Positions 44,505 to 55,314 of a stretch of DNA of 64,000 nt are shown one piece after another (position 1 is the first letter of the stretch; each line of letters starts with the position of its first letter). The notes beneath the pieces are model-generated. The model was not told where the DNA came from and searched no databases. It saw only the letters and a list, made by a program, of their open reading frames with translations. The DNA lies in the NCBI GenBank assembly GCA_030435675.1, contig CM059622.1, positions 744,001-808,000 on the forward strand, written 5' to 3'. Source of the DNA: Steinernema hermaphroditum. Taxonomy: Eukaryota; Nematoda; Chromadorea; Rhabditida; Steinernematidae. Both the position numbers and the translations under genes were made by a program.

Positions 44505-46466
44505 CTGAAAACGTCACAAAATAAACATCGATAAGTAGCGAGTTTAGATATTCTATGTTTTGTGGTGTTCCGCTAGGACAAAAGTATTTGTACAAAGGCG
44601 GTCTCTTGTATCGTGGGGAACGACCTGTCGGGTGGGGTTCATTCTTATCAGCAATCATAACCCAAGAGGCTACTAAGCAAATAAGAAGTCAAACGTACAG
44701 AAATGATATGGGCATAAGTCTAGACGCCGGAGGGGACTACTACTCAACAGTCTCCCAGAGTGAGTGGATCGTGTCGATTCGGACTGGCTCCGGAGCCAAT
44801 AACACCGATACGAGTCACTGTGATTGAGATTTATATCTGCACATACTAGAGCATAAGGGAAAACAAAGCGTTTTCGTGGAAGCCTGCTAAATACCGGGAA
44901 TTTCCTCTATCGTAGGGCGTAAGCAAGCAGCTTAGCTGACGTTATTGTTTTTCTCTACCACCAATTGGGAGGTAATTAGCTAATAGGGAACGTCCGATCT
45001 TTCATTAAAAGGGACAAAAACACCTTAAAATCATAAAGGGTGGCCCAAACTGGGTAAAAATCGTATTTTTAGCAGTTATCTCTGACCTTTACTCTATTAA
45101 TCTGACCAGAAGGTCTACCGAAATTTAGAGTTCCAAAAATTTCAGTTTTTTTTTGTCCACTGCATGTAAGGTTAATATCTTTTTAGTACAAATGAGGGCT
45201 GTCATACATAAGTAAAAAGTAGTAAATGTGAATGTGGGCGTAAATAGGACTGCTAATTTTCGAACGGAATCTTCAAAGTTTTTCTTAAGAATGATTTGAA
45301 AACTCACAGATGGAAGGCGCCGTTTTTTCAGCACACCGTGCAGCGGAGGCTGCAGCGACGACGCCGCGGCTGTCACATTTCGAGAGAAATAATCGATGCA
45401 GCAGCGGACGGAGGGAGCGGAAATCGACGCTTCGGTGGCCTCGCCTATCGACAGCGCCCATTACGTGCGGAGTTTGTTTGTTCGGTGGATCGGGTTGCTT
45501 TGCTTTCTGGGGGACTTTTTTCTATAGCCTTGGATGCTCAGGTTCCTTGAGACACAGAGTGACACTTGAGAAACCTGGCGTGTGTGAGATTTCCGGCTGA
45601 ACTTGGACAGTCAGAAGGTTCCAGATGCAAACTTTATAGAGTGGAGAAACGGTTCACGGGGAGAGGCACGAAGAGACCGCAGGCGACCAGAGACATAGGG
45701 CATGGAACAAGGGTATGCAATTTGTTTGTCTTGGTATCGGAGTCAATTGGGCTTAATCAGATGCAACTATAGTCTATTAAACATCAAAAGGTCTTGCAAA
45801 TATGTGCTTCAAAGGTGAACTGAGACGCATTTTTTCTTATTGGTTGTGCTCTCCGTTCGCCTGTTTCCGGGTCCGACTTTGACTCTATTCGCTTCATTGG
45901 TTAAAGGAACTTCAGCCACAAATTCTAATTAGTAAATAAATTCAATCAGTGAATAACTGTTTGATGTTTTTTACCTTTTCCCTCGAACACATATTTGTTA
46001 ATCTCCGACTCAATTGAAACGAGTGTAATGGGGCTATTAACGTGTATTTATTCGTTCTTGGAGCGCTCTTGGAAGTGACGAAATTAAATCTTGTGACGTC
46101 TTGTTTTCCTGTTATCGCTTCCATTTTCTCAAAACGCACATAACGTGCTGCTCCTTAAGCATCAAGCACCGGCAGGGAACGTACAAATCAACAAAGCCAC
46201 GGTGTCCAATTTGTTGCCTCATAGAGTTGCCGTCGGGTTGAACGCAAAAAACTGCAAAAACTGCACTTGAAGGCATGACGGCATAGAGATGTCTGCCATA
46301 ATAATAGCCGCTGGAGTCACCAAGTCACTACTTCTTAAATCCAATATAAAAATGCAGAGATCTTGTATTTCACCGAACAAAGGATTGTGTCATGTCGTCA
46401 AGCAAACAGCCGATGAAAAATGCATCTAATAAGCCATAACTTTCACGAGAAGTTAATGTCTGTGAT
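44505..46466. other. noncoding stretch
   Basis: No supported gene. ORFs at 44555-44827 and 45296-45600 have no family resemblance or splice context. A motif similar to GCAGCTTAGCTGACG (44930) recurs near 52485. Confidence 0.35.
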
Positions 46467-47291
46467 GCATTTTGAATCTGAGAAACGATTCCTGTGACAT
46501 TGACGCCACTAGTCATAGGGTCCACGTGGAACAAACAAAGCAAAAAGCCACTTGGATACAGTTGAATTTAGAAGATGTTTACCTACTGTTTTGATATGGA
46601 CACGACTTTTGGACTACAGACAAGTTTACGAGTTTACGAGTTTATTTCTCGTATCAAAGGCTTACGCCTTGCGAGACGTCGTATATATGCACAAGAAACA
46701 CATTATCACTCCGTAGTCGCCGGTCTTCTTCTGACTTCGGCACATCAGAGTAGAGCACGGCGATCCCATTAGTGTGCGCGGGCATCAGAGAGGCGAAGAG
46801 CTGATTCCGGAGACGGTGGAGCACAGCAAACCCATCTTCAGCTCAGGTGGCGGCGCGGACGTCGGAGTTGAGGAGCTTCTTCGGCAGCTTCCGTGGGCGG
46901 CACGAGTGAAGAACAGGCATGCAGGCGAAACGCGTTGTCGGAGCACAACAGGCGAACCGGGAACCATCAAGGCAGCTGGCGACGCGGACTACGGAATTGT
47001 GGCGGTTCTTCGGCTTCTCTGGCGGCGCGAGTGGAGTCGGGCGGCAGTGACGGGCTTCTTGGCAAGACGGTGGAACTACGGCTCCCTGGTGTTCCAGGCC
47101 TTCTGGGAGCCGGGGCGATCATTGCGCCAACAACGACGGCCGAGAACGACCGCTCACTCAACTCAATCGGCTCAGACAGCCTCAGAGAGAGCGAGCGGAC
47201 GACCCGACCGATCGCTGGGGGCACAAATGAAAGACCCCTACAGACAAGAGATTCTGCTTTTTGAATCTGAGAAACGATTCCTGTGGCATAG
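46467..47291. repeat. GC-rich insert between 26-bp direct repeats
   Basis: TTTGAATCTGAGAAACGATT followed by CCTGTG occurs near 46470 and again near 47260 in the same orientation. The DNA between, mainly 46760-47240, is much richer in GC than the flanks and keeps long ORFs open on both strands. This looks like an inserted or duplicated segment. Confidence 0.55.
47060..47165 (+). repeat. dispersed ~100-bp repeat, copy 1
   Basis: Contains GGTGGAACTACGGCTCC, TTCCAGGCCTTCTGGGAGCC and GACCGCTCACTCAA. The reverse complement is found at 50540-50645. GGCTCCC/GGGAGCC can pair as a short stem. Confidence 0.7.
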
Positions 47292-47559
47292 AGATTCTGT
47301 AGATGGTAAACCACTGAAATGCGACATCAGTGCATAACCTTTCAAGAGTCGCTTAGAATATCTACCATAAATTACAGTCTCATTTTTCGTTCGCCCTCTT
47401 ATCTATCTGAGTGGTTGATTGCACTCAGCAGCTCTGGCAGCTTCTAGTACAGAACTTTTCATCAAGAATTCGATCAGACGGTTGCAATGAAGACAAGGCA
47501 ACAATGAAATATTTATTTTGCCCGATTCGGGAGCTCATCCGCAAACAACAGACTTCGTT

Positions 47560-47813
47560 TCAGCAAAAGTAGATGCACTGGCCACGGATGCATTTTCCAC
47601 AACCGACACGCGAACCTCCGGCACATTCCGAATCGAATTTACCTAAAGCAAACCACAGTAAACGGGTTTCCAGCGGGTGCAAACTTACAGGCAGCTTCAG
47701 CTTGGTACAAGACAAGAAGAAGAAGAGCAAAGACCTGAATGAATCGCGTCACTTTAACCAAGCACAATAGGAGAACTCACAAGAAGGAGACGAACAAGGA
47801 CTGCTTTCACCAT
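47560..47813 (-). CDS. small secreted 6-Cys peptide 1 (defensin-like)
   Basis: Exons 47813-47781, 47734-47689 and 47642-47560 give 53 aa. The signal peptide is MVKAVLVRLLLVFALLLLVL(YQAEA). The mature part has six Cys spaced C-x5-C-x7-C-x2-C-x4-C-x3-C, starting CKFDSEC and ending CIYFC. Intron 2 splits the first Cys codon (T|GT). This is the shortest family member. Upstream lie TATATAGG, GCGATCTTTAACC and three GATAAG sites (47907, 47958, 47992). Its size, secretion signal and cysteines fit a disulfide-stabilised effector or antimicrobial peptide; the fold and role are inferred. Confidence 0.8.
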
Positions 47814-47849
47814 TTTTGGATGGTTTGACACGGTCCACCCGCACCTTGC

Positions 47850-47997
47850 TTATATAGGCCCTTCATTTTTTGGCGATCTTTAACCGGTGCCCTATTATAA
47901 ACACACGATAAGATTCGCCTAAAAGCAGAAGGGCACAGTTTCCCGTTCCCAGCTGAAGATAAGACCTTTTTGATTGTACATATGTGACCGTGATAAG
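47850..47997 (-). promoter_or_regulatory. promoter of peptide 1
   Basis: TATATAGG near 47850, the shared GCGATCTTTA module near 47873, and GATAAG at 47907-47912, 47958-47963 and 47992-47997. GATAAG is the core of nematode intestinal GATA-factor sites (established for C. elegans ELT-2). Confidence 0.5.
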
Positions 47998-48603
47998 TGA
48001 TTAAAGTGACGGAATTGGGGAGTGCCTACGTGGAGAAGGAGTGGAATTGAGGCAAAGGTGAGAGATCGGTCGAAGAACATCGTCTTTTTCGTTTTATCTT
48101 GGTGACAGTTCCTTTGAATATGAAGTACATTACTTCATCTCAGTTTTTAGTGCATCGAAAATGTCGATGTTTGTAAACATATCCTATTTTCACAGATTGC
48201 ACTAATGCGTTGAAATGGCGCGCTGCATTGTTTTGACCACTCACGGGTGCTGTTTTTCCCATGTTTATAGCTTACATCACTGGAACGTGTGAGGTGTCAA
48301 AAAATACCTTCGTCTAGATGACTTTTTTGGGCCACTTTGTAAATGCGATCTTTAATGGGATGTTGCCATTGAAGAAGATCTGAACAAAATTTCAAACCTG
48401 TCTAGGCCATCCTTTGGTTTTTGGGTCCTTTTTTGGGCCTATAATGGCTCTTTCATAAGGTCACCGTGAAAATGGACCAGATGGCGGGATGACTTCACGA
48501 AGAACATAGGAATGCAATGATGGCGACAATGAACATAAACTTTTTTATTTTTAACGCATACACATAGTTGAAATCATCTCAAGACCTAATCAATCGACAT
48601 CTC

Positions 48604-49257
48604 CTATTCGTCTTGTGCTGGAGCACTGCCCTCGCCGGCTCCTTCCCGGGCCTGTTGCGATGTTCCAGGCTGGTCGGCGTCTGTGCGCTCCCGCTTCTCG
48701 GAAGACTGTCCATCGTCGTCATCGTCGCCTTGGTCGTCGGCGGCGGTTTTGCGCTCGTCCTTCTTGAGGGGAATCTCCAGCCACGAGGACATCTCCTCGG
48801 CCGTCTTGCCCTCCAAGTTGTTGGCCGTGTACTTCACCAGAGCGTCGATCAGGTCGGGCATGTCGAGGAAGTAGGCGGCGTTAATGACGTCGGCCAGCTT
48901 CTTGCGCGGATTCTGCTGATCGAAGAGCTCGACGTCCTCCTTGGCGACGTTCCGGTTGAAGCGGTGGATCTGGCGGTCCTCGTCGGAACGTGGCGCCTCG
49001 TCGGCGTGCAGCCGGCACCACTCAACGATGCACTCGAGGGCGTCGCCACCCACCGACGGCAGCGGCACCGGCTGGCTCTCCATCGCCTCCTCCGAGTAGA
49101 GGCCCAGATCCGCGATCATCGTCTGCAGCATCGCCGCCTTCTTGACGTCTTTGAGCGGAAAGAGGAACTCCTTGTCGTCCAGAGAGCGAAGCTTCAGATT
49201 GCCCTCAACAGGAACCGACTCGGCGGGGACGGCGGATTCGGCGGAGGTGGAGGCCAT
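48604..49257 (-). CDS. SKP1-like SCF ubiquitin-ligase adaptor
   Basis: Single exon of 217 aa from ATG at 49257 to TAG at 48604. LKLRSLDDKEFLFPLKDVKK begins the Skp1 POZ fold. LQTMIADLG, PVPLPSVGGDALECIVEWC and ADVINAAYFLDMPDLID match the family's LPNV, WC and AANYLDI landmarks, and TANNLEGKTAEEM matches the start of the F-box-binding helices. The usual end with NDFTPEEE..WC is replaced by a Lys/Asp/Glu-rich, low-complexity tail of about 50 residues, so F-box binding may differ. SKP1 links F-box proteins to cullin-1. Nematodes have expanded Skp1-related (skr) families. The lack of introns and high GC suggest a retrocopy or fast-evolving member. Confidence 0.85.
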   Translation of the reverse strand: MASTSAESAVPAESVPVEGNLKLRSLDDKEFLFPLKDVKKAAMLQTMIADLGLYSEEAMESQPVPLPSVGGDALECIVEWCRLHADEAPRSDEDRQIHRFNRNVAKEDVELFDQQNPRKKLADVINAAYFLDMPDLIDALVKYTANNLEGKTAEEMSSWLEIPLKKDERKTAADDQGDDDDDGQSSEKRERTDADQPGTSQQAREGAGEGSAPAQDE

Positions 49258-49617
49258 GGCGGTTGATGGGATGGATCTGGTGACGATGTGTGGCTGAAGC
49301 CATCTATTTAAGGAATTCGCGGTGATGCCTTCCCACTCACTTTGCATTGCAACGCCCGAAAGCATCGCATAGAGAACAAGGAGCGGTTCTGAAAAAATAG
49401 AAAAGGTGTCCCAGAACGAGTGAATCCTGTCCGCGCACAATATGCGCACTAATCCAAGGGCATAATTTATTGGCCAACAACGTCTATTAGTTCGCCACCT
49501 AACAACCCACCTATCACCCCTCCATTAGTTCGCTACCTAACAATCAGTCATTTATTCAGCCATACGACAACAAACAGGGCTGAATTAGACAAAAGCTTTA
49601 GTAGGCCCCACTTCAGA

Positions 49618-49877
49618 TTAGCACTCATAAGCGCACAATCCTACGCGATCGGTTCCTTTGTCGCAGAAGCCGTTACACCCGCCCCTCGGCTTGCAGGCAT
49701 CGTTCGAGGTGCCTAAACAGAAAATGTCTGACATTTATTTGAATCCATTTGGGTCCTACATCTCTGAGCGTCGAGAAGGCCGACGAGGAAAACGAAAACC
49801 TGTAATGGGACATATCGCAGTTGTGGAGTGGGGGGGGGACTTACGAAAAGGAGACGAAGAAGGTTGAGTTTCACCAT
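49618..49877 (-). CDS. small secreted 6-Cys peptide 2 (defensin-like)
   Basis: Exons 49877-49845, 49799-49760 and 49712-49618 give 55 aa. The signal peptide MVKLNLLRLLFVFVFLVGLL ends near DAQ. The mature part has Cys spacing C-x5-C-x5-C-x3-C-x9-C-x3-C: CTSNDAC, GGCNGFC, then CAYEC at the end. Intron 2 splits the first Cys codon (T|GC). The C-x3-C..C-x3-C pattern is reminiscent of CS-alpha-beta or knottin folds but is not diagnostic. Exon 1 (33 nt) is of the same length and type as in peptides 1, 3 and 4. Confidence 0.8.
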
Positions 49878-49930
49878 GTTGGATGGATTGGTTACATGAT
49901 CCCAAAGGTCTCTTTTATACATAAAATTGT

Positions 49931-49971
49931 GTCCGTGATCTTTATCCAGAGGATGGTATAAACATGATAAG
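49931..49971 (-). promoter_or_regulatory. promoter module of peptide 2
   Basis: Plus-strand text GTCCGTGATCTTTATCC (49931-49947), then TATAAACATGATAAG ending at 49971. A TTTTATACAT TATA-like box lies between this and the gene. Confidence 0.5.
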
Positions 49972-50539
49972 AAGTTTTTAATTATACACATGGAATAGGA
50001 ATAGACTCGATGTCAACGAAATCGAGATGATTTGAAAGAAGGGGTTGATAAGGGTCAAAAGTCGATTGACGGTCGATGGTTAAAAGTGACCAAAAAATAC
50101 AAGTCTAAGGAACCTGAAAGTTTGGATGCATGGCCAACCTTCGAGAATTCGAGCCAACTTCAGCGATTCTTTTCCACTTTTTCATTCAATAGTTTTTGAT
50201 GATTTAGATCAACCTCGTTGTTGTGGGGTAATTCTCAACTGCACTACAACTGGATTTGCCCTGTTGAGAGTATCGCTCGCCAAACCCTCATTATCAACTT
50301 GAGTTTGAATGAAACGCATAGTCCACCGCATTGATGGGGCGAAACAAACGATGAGTGATACTGTACTTAGCGATTTAGAAGAGCTTCTTTTCTTTGTTTC
50401 TTCTTGTTTCTACATATTTATACGCCAGCATTATACCCCGGGTCTTCTTACACTACGATTTTTCGCGATTTCCATATTTTTGCAAGTGCCCCCCGCAGGT
50501 CTGGTTCAGTCAAGAGTACAAACGCTCTTCCGTTTGCTC

Positions 50540-50645
50540 TAATAAATTGAGTGAGCGGTCATTCTTGGCCTTTCGTGTTCTCCGACCCGGCTCCCAGAAG
50601 GCCTGGAATACCATGGAGCCGTAGTTCCACCATCTTTTCAGGACC
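50540..50645 (-). repeat. dispersed ~100-bp repeat, copy 2
   Basis: The reverse complement reads GGTGGAACTACGGCTCC.. and TTCCAGGCCTTCTGGGAGCC.. like 47060-47165. The two copies have opposite orientation. Confidence 0.7.
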
Positions 50646-50858
50646 ATCATCAACATCCGCCAACTCCCGACGTCTGGGCCGCCAACCGAACCGAAAATCA
50701 GTTTTGTTTGCTGTGCTTCATCGTCGAAGAAAGAAGGGAAGCAACGACTACGGTGTGATGTTGTTCTTCCCTGTATCTTTGTCTTCCACTGACTGCACGT
50801 GAATGCTGCATGGTTAATTTATTTCACAGAACGATAAATCAAGGTTCTGTCGCATTGT

Positions 50859-51257
50859 TCAGCAGGTGTAAATGCAGTAGCCAAGGGCTTGACCGCCTCC
50901 TTCGCACCGTCCACAGCCGGAAGAGTATCCGACGTTGCAGTCGAAATCACTATAGCCTAAACATAAAAATGTCGTGTTTTCCAATCTTTTCATCAGTATT
51001 ACAGTAGGGCGCAGGTGGACGGCCGCAGGAAGGAACGCATTCTCCAAGGGAGCAGCGCACACAGCCAGAGGTGCTCACGCAGTCGTGATCTCCGCGACCT
51101 TAAGTTTCGATAAAGTATTTACCAAGAAGTACGGATCTTACAAGCGTTGGTAGGTTGAAGGAAGGCAAGAATGAGGAGGACCTAAAGATGGTTCATACTG
51201 TATAAATTTTTCCGAACGACTTACAAAGAGGAAACGAAGAGCAGTGATGGACATCAT
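50859..51257 (-). CDS. secreted peptide with two 6-Cys domains (peptide 3)
   Basis: Four exons, 51257-51225, 51181-51142, 51098-51003 and 50956-50859, give 88 aa. The signal peptide is MMSITALRFLFVLLILAFLQ(PTNA). Two cysteine domains follow, each encoded by one exon: domain 1 starts CRGDHDC and ends CVPSC; domain 2 starts CYSDFDC and ends CIYTC. The first Cys codon of each domain is split by a phase-1 intron (T|GT before domain 1, T|GC before domain 2), so the domain exon has been duplicated as a symmetrical module. Two start codons are adjacent; the upstream one is used here. Confidence 0.82.
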
Positions 51258-51308
51258 TGTCGGTGTACTCGTCTCCCCCCAGATGCTTCATTTATAAACA
51301 GCTTTTAT

Positions 51309-51326
51309 GTCCGTGATCTATTATCC
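51309..51326 (-). promoter_or_regulatory. promoter module of peptide 3
   Basis: Plus-strand text GTCCGTGATCTATTATCC, with TTTATAAAC (51292-51300) between it and the gene. GATAAG itself is absent here; TTATCC is nearest. Confidence 0.45.
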
Positions 51327-52870
51327 AGGCAAGAAAGTGAACATTATGCGATTATAAACAGTGATGTTCGTGATGTGTACGAAATTACACGTGCGGAATG
51401 TAAGAATTGGACATAAAATGATAAAGGTGCGAAGTTCAAATAGGCTAACAAGGAACCCTTTCGAAGTGTTAAACGCAGCAGACGCGGATGACGGACCCAT
51501 CTCTTTTTCAAATTCAACAGATCCGAGCTCAGATCAAATTCCCCAACCGGCTAGTAAACGAGCATCGACAGAAGAAGTTTAGAAACCTAATCTCACGAGT
51601 TATAGGAGTCGAGTCGATTTGCACTCCGATTGGACTCCAATTCTTTTTGGACTCGAACTAGAAATTAAGCACTTTCACATCGGTCGTTCTCGGCCATCGG
51701 TTTTGGCACAACGATTGCCAAATTCCGAAGTCTACACCACCAGCCGTTTCAATGATGGGATTCCATTTGGCCTGCTGCGCTCCCCCTCGAGCTATTTCCG
51801 TATTCACCTTCCGAATTCATCGCTTTAAAGCCTGAATACACTGATGGGACAACTGTTTTCGACTCCGACGTGGAAGGAAGAGAAGTAGTGACTGCGGTGG
51901 TCTTATGTCTTACACGGTGAATGCCACTGACTTAATGAAATTGCGGACAAGTGAAACGGTTCATATATGTAGGAACACTTGAACGGAGTATAAATATTTA
52001 TAGAGGAGAAGGCGAGGGCTTCAAATCGTTTTGACATGAATTTGAATGTGGTTACATCTCTGTGTTGATGGAAGAGTGTTGATGGAGGTTCAAGCATCGA
52101 GGGAGAATATATTCACGAATCGGACTCAGGCGATGAAATAAAACTCTGGAACGAACTGATATGTTTCAGTCTCCCTTTTCAACTTACCCTTTGTAATTGT
52201 CACTTTGGGGTAGCTTAGCACCGGTAGGAGGAGTCTCTCTCCATCGGTGAATCATTAAACAGTGAAACCGCCCTGAGACTTGTGCCTCTAATCTGGATAT
52301 CGAAGATAGTACGGGTCCATACTGGACGTTGTGTTTCTGTAAAAAGACGATTTTGAGATGGTGGTACGGGTGTTGGGAAAATGAGTTCTAGGAGATTGGC
52401 TCCTAGAACACCCGAAAAAATGGCCAGCCAGAATGTTTAAATCCCTCAGTTATGTGCCTCAATTGGCGAGGCTAACATCGCAGCTTAGCTTACGCCACTT
52501 AAAAACGAAGCATTTTAAGGTTCCCGTACTAAAAGGGTAGTGCTTTTACGATATAAAAAACGACATTTTCTGTATGTTATATGCAATAAAAATGTTTTCA
52601 AACCACTCCTGGGCGAGAACAAAGCGTGCTAGTTAAAATGGCTGAACGCTGGCCGGCCAAACCTAATCTATTTGAGACTCGATTCATAGGGAGAAGTTTC
52701 GGTCAAACAACAGTTTCCGATGACGTCGGCTCACCGATCCAATCAGAGGGCTAGTGAACAAGGCCTGAACTGAACAAAAACTTACATTTAATGGGCGATA
52801 TTGCGCAGATATGAAGATGAACACTGAAATTACAATTATTTTCGAACGCCTTTGTAGCCAGCTCACCGTT
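51327..52870. other. noncoding stretch
   Basis: No coding region supported. ACAAGGAACCCTTTCGAAGTG near 51448 resembles the terminal sequence of the nested foldback element at 33515 and may be a remnant of one. Confidence 0.35.
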
Positions 52871-53086
52871 AGGCAGGACCAATAACATCAAATGTACGAT
52901 TCTGCGTTGCTATTTTCGCCAATGTGGAGCTGTTTCCGGGCCACAGCCGCAGCTATGGCCGAGATAAAGCAGTTAGGCAGTGCCAATAACATTGAACATA
53001 CGATTCTGCTTTGCTGCTTTCAGCAATGCAGAGCTGCACTCTACATCGTTTCGGCTACAGCTGGAGCTGTGGCCGAGAAGGTGTAG
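52871..53086. repeat. ~105-bp tandem duplication
   Basis: Two adjacent diverged units share CCAATAACAT, TACGATTCTGC, AGCTATGGCCGAGA/AGCTGTGGCCGAGA and AGCTG in order, at about 52865-52970 and 52971-53080. Confidence 0.65.
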
Positions 53087-53606
53087 AGTGTAGTTATGAC
53101 TATGGTGTGTCCACAACAGTCAATGCTGAGGTGTTAATTGCTCACTTCGCTCTCACTTACTCTCGAAACGAAAGAAGGTGTGTGCGACACAAATGTGCGA
53201 AATCCGAAAAGTGTACGAACCGGGTCCCACATCGAATACTATTGACACTTTTTGTCTTAACATTAATAATAAGGAACATGGCCGTTGGTTAGGATTAAAT
53301 GCAAGCCATCTTCTCGTTCTATGCATTATCCATCCGAAAAACCTTTCTTCAGTGTCCAGCCCATTCTATGAGTGCCAATCTTGCCATTCTCACGGCTACT
53401 TAGACCTTATCGCGGACAGTTGGTATTACAAAAGTGGGCCTCAGCGGGATTTGGACGGATATGATGTTTTGCGTAATGAGTTATAAGCAAAAATGCTTAT
53501 AAACCGAGGCGAATCACTACGGTTAGCATGTTCATCGAAACCAGTTCTGTAACGTAAGATGCTCAGCGAACTTGAGACTTCCGAAAAACGGTCCCGAAGC
53601 GCATAG

Positions 53607-53621
53607 CTGACCCACTTTCTC
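53607..53621 (+). promoter_or_regulatory. family core promoter motif (copy 3)
   Basis: CTGACCCACTTTCTC followed by AGCATAAAA, 45 bp upstream of the pseudogene start at 53666. The promoter is intact although the gene is broken. Confidence 0.6.
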
Positions 53622-53665
53622 AGCATAAAACTCTCCCTTTCGCTCAGAGAGTCACCGCCGCCGCC

Positions 53666-54055
53666 ATGTCCCGAATCGTCTTCGCTCTCCTCGCCCTCTT
53701 CGTCGCCATCGCTGCTACACACGGTGGGTGGTCCTCTGAATGAAACTGAAAATCCCATGCGAACGGCCCTTTAGACCTCGCTTCATATGGAAAGGACTAC
53801 GGTAGTGGCGATGGATACGGTAGCCCTTTGAGCTACGGAAGGGGATACGGATATGGTAGTCCTCTGTCGTATGGAAAGGGATATGGACATCCCTGGTACA
53901 ACGGATTCTCCGGAAAGTCGCTTTGGGGATACGGTCCCTACTGAATCGGCCACGGATACGGATTCCCTGCCTACGGAGGATACGGTCACGCATACGGCTA
54001 CGGTGGACATGCCCTTCCTGCCTACGGAGGGTACGGATACGGCCACGGATTCTAA
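53666..54055 (+). pseudogene. MSRIVF Gly/Tyr peptide gene, broken copy 3
   Basis: It starts like the other copies (MSRIVFALLALFVAIAATHG, GWSSE) but a 12-bp insertion brings two in-frame stops (TGA..TGA), and a third TGA replaces a Gly codon near 53942 (TACTGAATCGG). The frame is otherwise preserved to TAA at 54055. The product would be a 25-residue stub, almost only signal peptide. Confidence 0.85.
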
Positions 54056-54208
54056 CTTGTCAGTACCGATTCGAATAAAAAAGCATTCTGACAGCAAAAT
54101 TTTTTCCATTGATACAGGACCTGTTCCGAATAGACTATTCTTTCAGCAATCCTTTCTTGCGTCTATGAATATTTCGTCAATCAAGTCCTGTTCAAAAATT
54201 CCCCGTGA

Positions 54209-54721
54209 ATAAATTTATGACCGAACTATTTACAGTCTTGTTTGGACGTCAAACGCAAAAGAGAGAAATCTAATTCCCACCTCTGTCCGTAAACAACACG
54301 CTCCGTTTTGTGCCATAAACACAGACGGAGTAAACAACAACATCTTTGTCCGGAAACGTTCCAAACAAAACAAAACGCATCCAAATCATCAACTTTTCCT
54401 GCTTCCCAATGGAAGAAACCTTCTTTACTACCACGTTCCCACGCTCTCTTCTTCCTTTGTTTTGAAATGCCACGCGGTATTCGCTCCTTCCAGCGCCGAT
54501 TTTGGTCGTCGACTCCGCATACTAATGAGGAGACGTTTCCTCGATTTCCACACTTTTCCCGTTTGGGCGCAAAAGAAAACAAAGCGGCAATCCAAAGAGG
54601 AGAAGAAGAAGTGCGAATTGACTAGGAGGCGCGGCGCCTTTCGACTCAACAGAAAGGGAAATGCACTTGAAGTGGAAGGGCCACAAGGGGGAAAACTTCA
54701 TTTAAGGAGCTTATCAGAATC
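54209..54721 (+). repeat. 0.5-kb segmental duplicate, copy A
   Basis: Nearly identical to 62140-62655 (for example GGACGTCAAACGCAAAAGAG and GGCGCGGCGCCTTTCGACTC), with single-base indels. Its right end (GGAGCTTATCAGAATC) is the complement of the last codons and stop region of an MSRIVF gene, but the rest of that gene is absent here. Confidence 0.85.
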
Positions 54722-55032
54722 GCTTTGTTGTATTATGAATTGATGTAACAAGATAGTCTTGACACAATACCCACGTACTGAATTAGCTGTTGTTGCACTA
54801 TAGGTTAATTTTTGTGGAAGATGTTATGTTAATGCGACATAAAAGCACCCAAAGAAACAGGTGCTTCGCTCGCCCGCAATAACCCACCGTATTTCCATGT
54901 TTTGATATGTAAAGTGGATAATATGTTCAAAAACGGCAACTATCTGGCTTATACGATCTTTTCACTACGCGGCGACATTGCTAGTTGCATTTCACCGATC
55001 ATATAACAGGGATGGCATAAGTCACAATCGTT

Positions 55033-55314
55033 TCAACACGGATAAACGCACTTTCCCACGCGTCCATTGTCGTTACCAATGCACTTTCCATAACACTGGG
55101 GCTCAGCTGAATTGCGGCATTGCAGATCAGATGTGCCTAAAATACAAAAAAAATAGTTAAGCTTTCAAATGTCATTATTTTACACCACATTGCAGTATAG
55201 GCGTCCGGGATAAGACCACAAAGGATGATGAAGACCTGAAATCTATCATTATCTCGTTGATGTGAGCAGCAAAGAGCTTACAAATACGAAGCGAAGAAGG
55301 TTGACCGTCACCAT
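55033..55314 (-). CDS. small secreted 6-Cys peptide 4 (defensin-like)
   Basis: Exons 55314-55282, 55235-55184 and 55136-55033 give 62 aa. The signal region is MVTVNLLRFVFVFIILCGLI; a few extra residues (YTAMW) precede the first Cys compared with its relatives. The Cys spacing is C-x5-C-x7-C-x3-C-x10-C-x3-C: CTSDLQC, CYGKC, then CVYPC. The first Cys codon is again split T|GC. It is divergently paired with peptide 5, with 340 bp between the two starts. Confidence 0.8.

Noticed and set aside
46774..47337. 187-codon plus-strand ORF
   Set aside because: Very GC-rich, open in several frames, contains a dispersed repeat and runs into a direct repeat. No recognisable protein.
48568..49266. 232-codon plus-strand ORF
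   Set aside because: Antisense shadow of the SKP1-like gene created by its codon bias.
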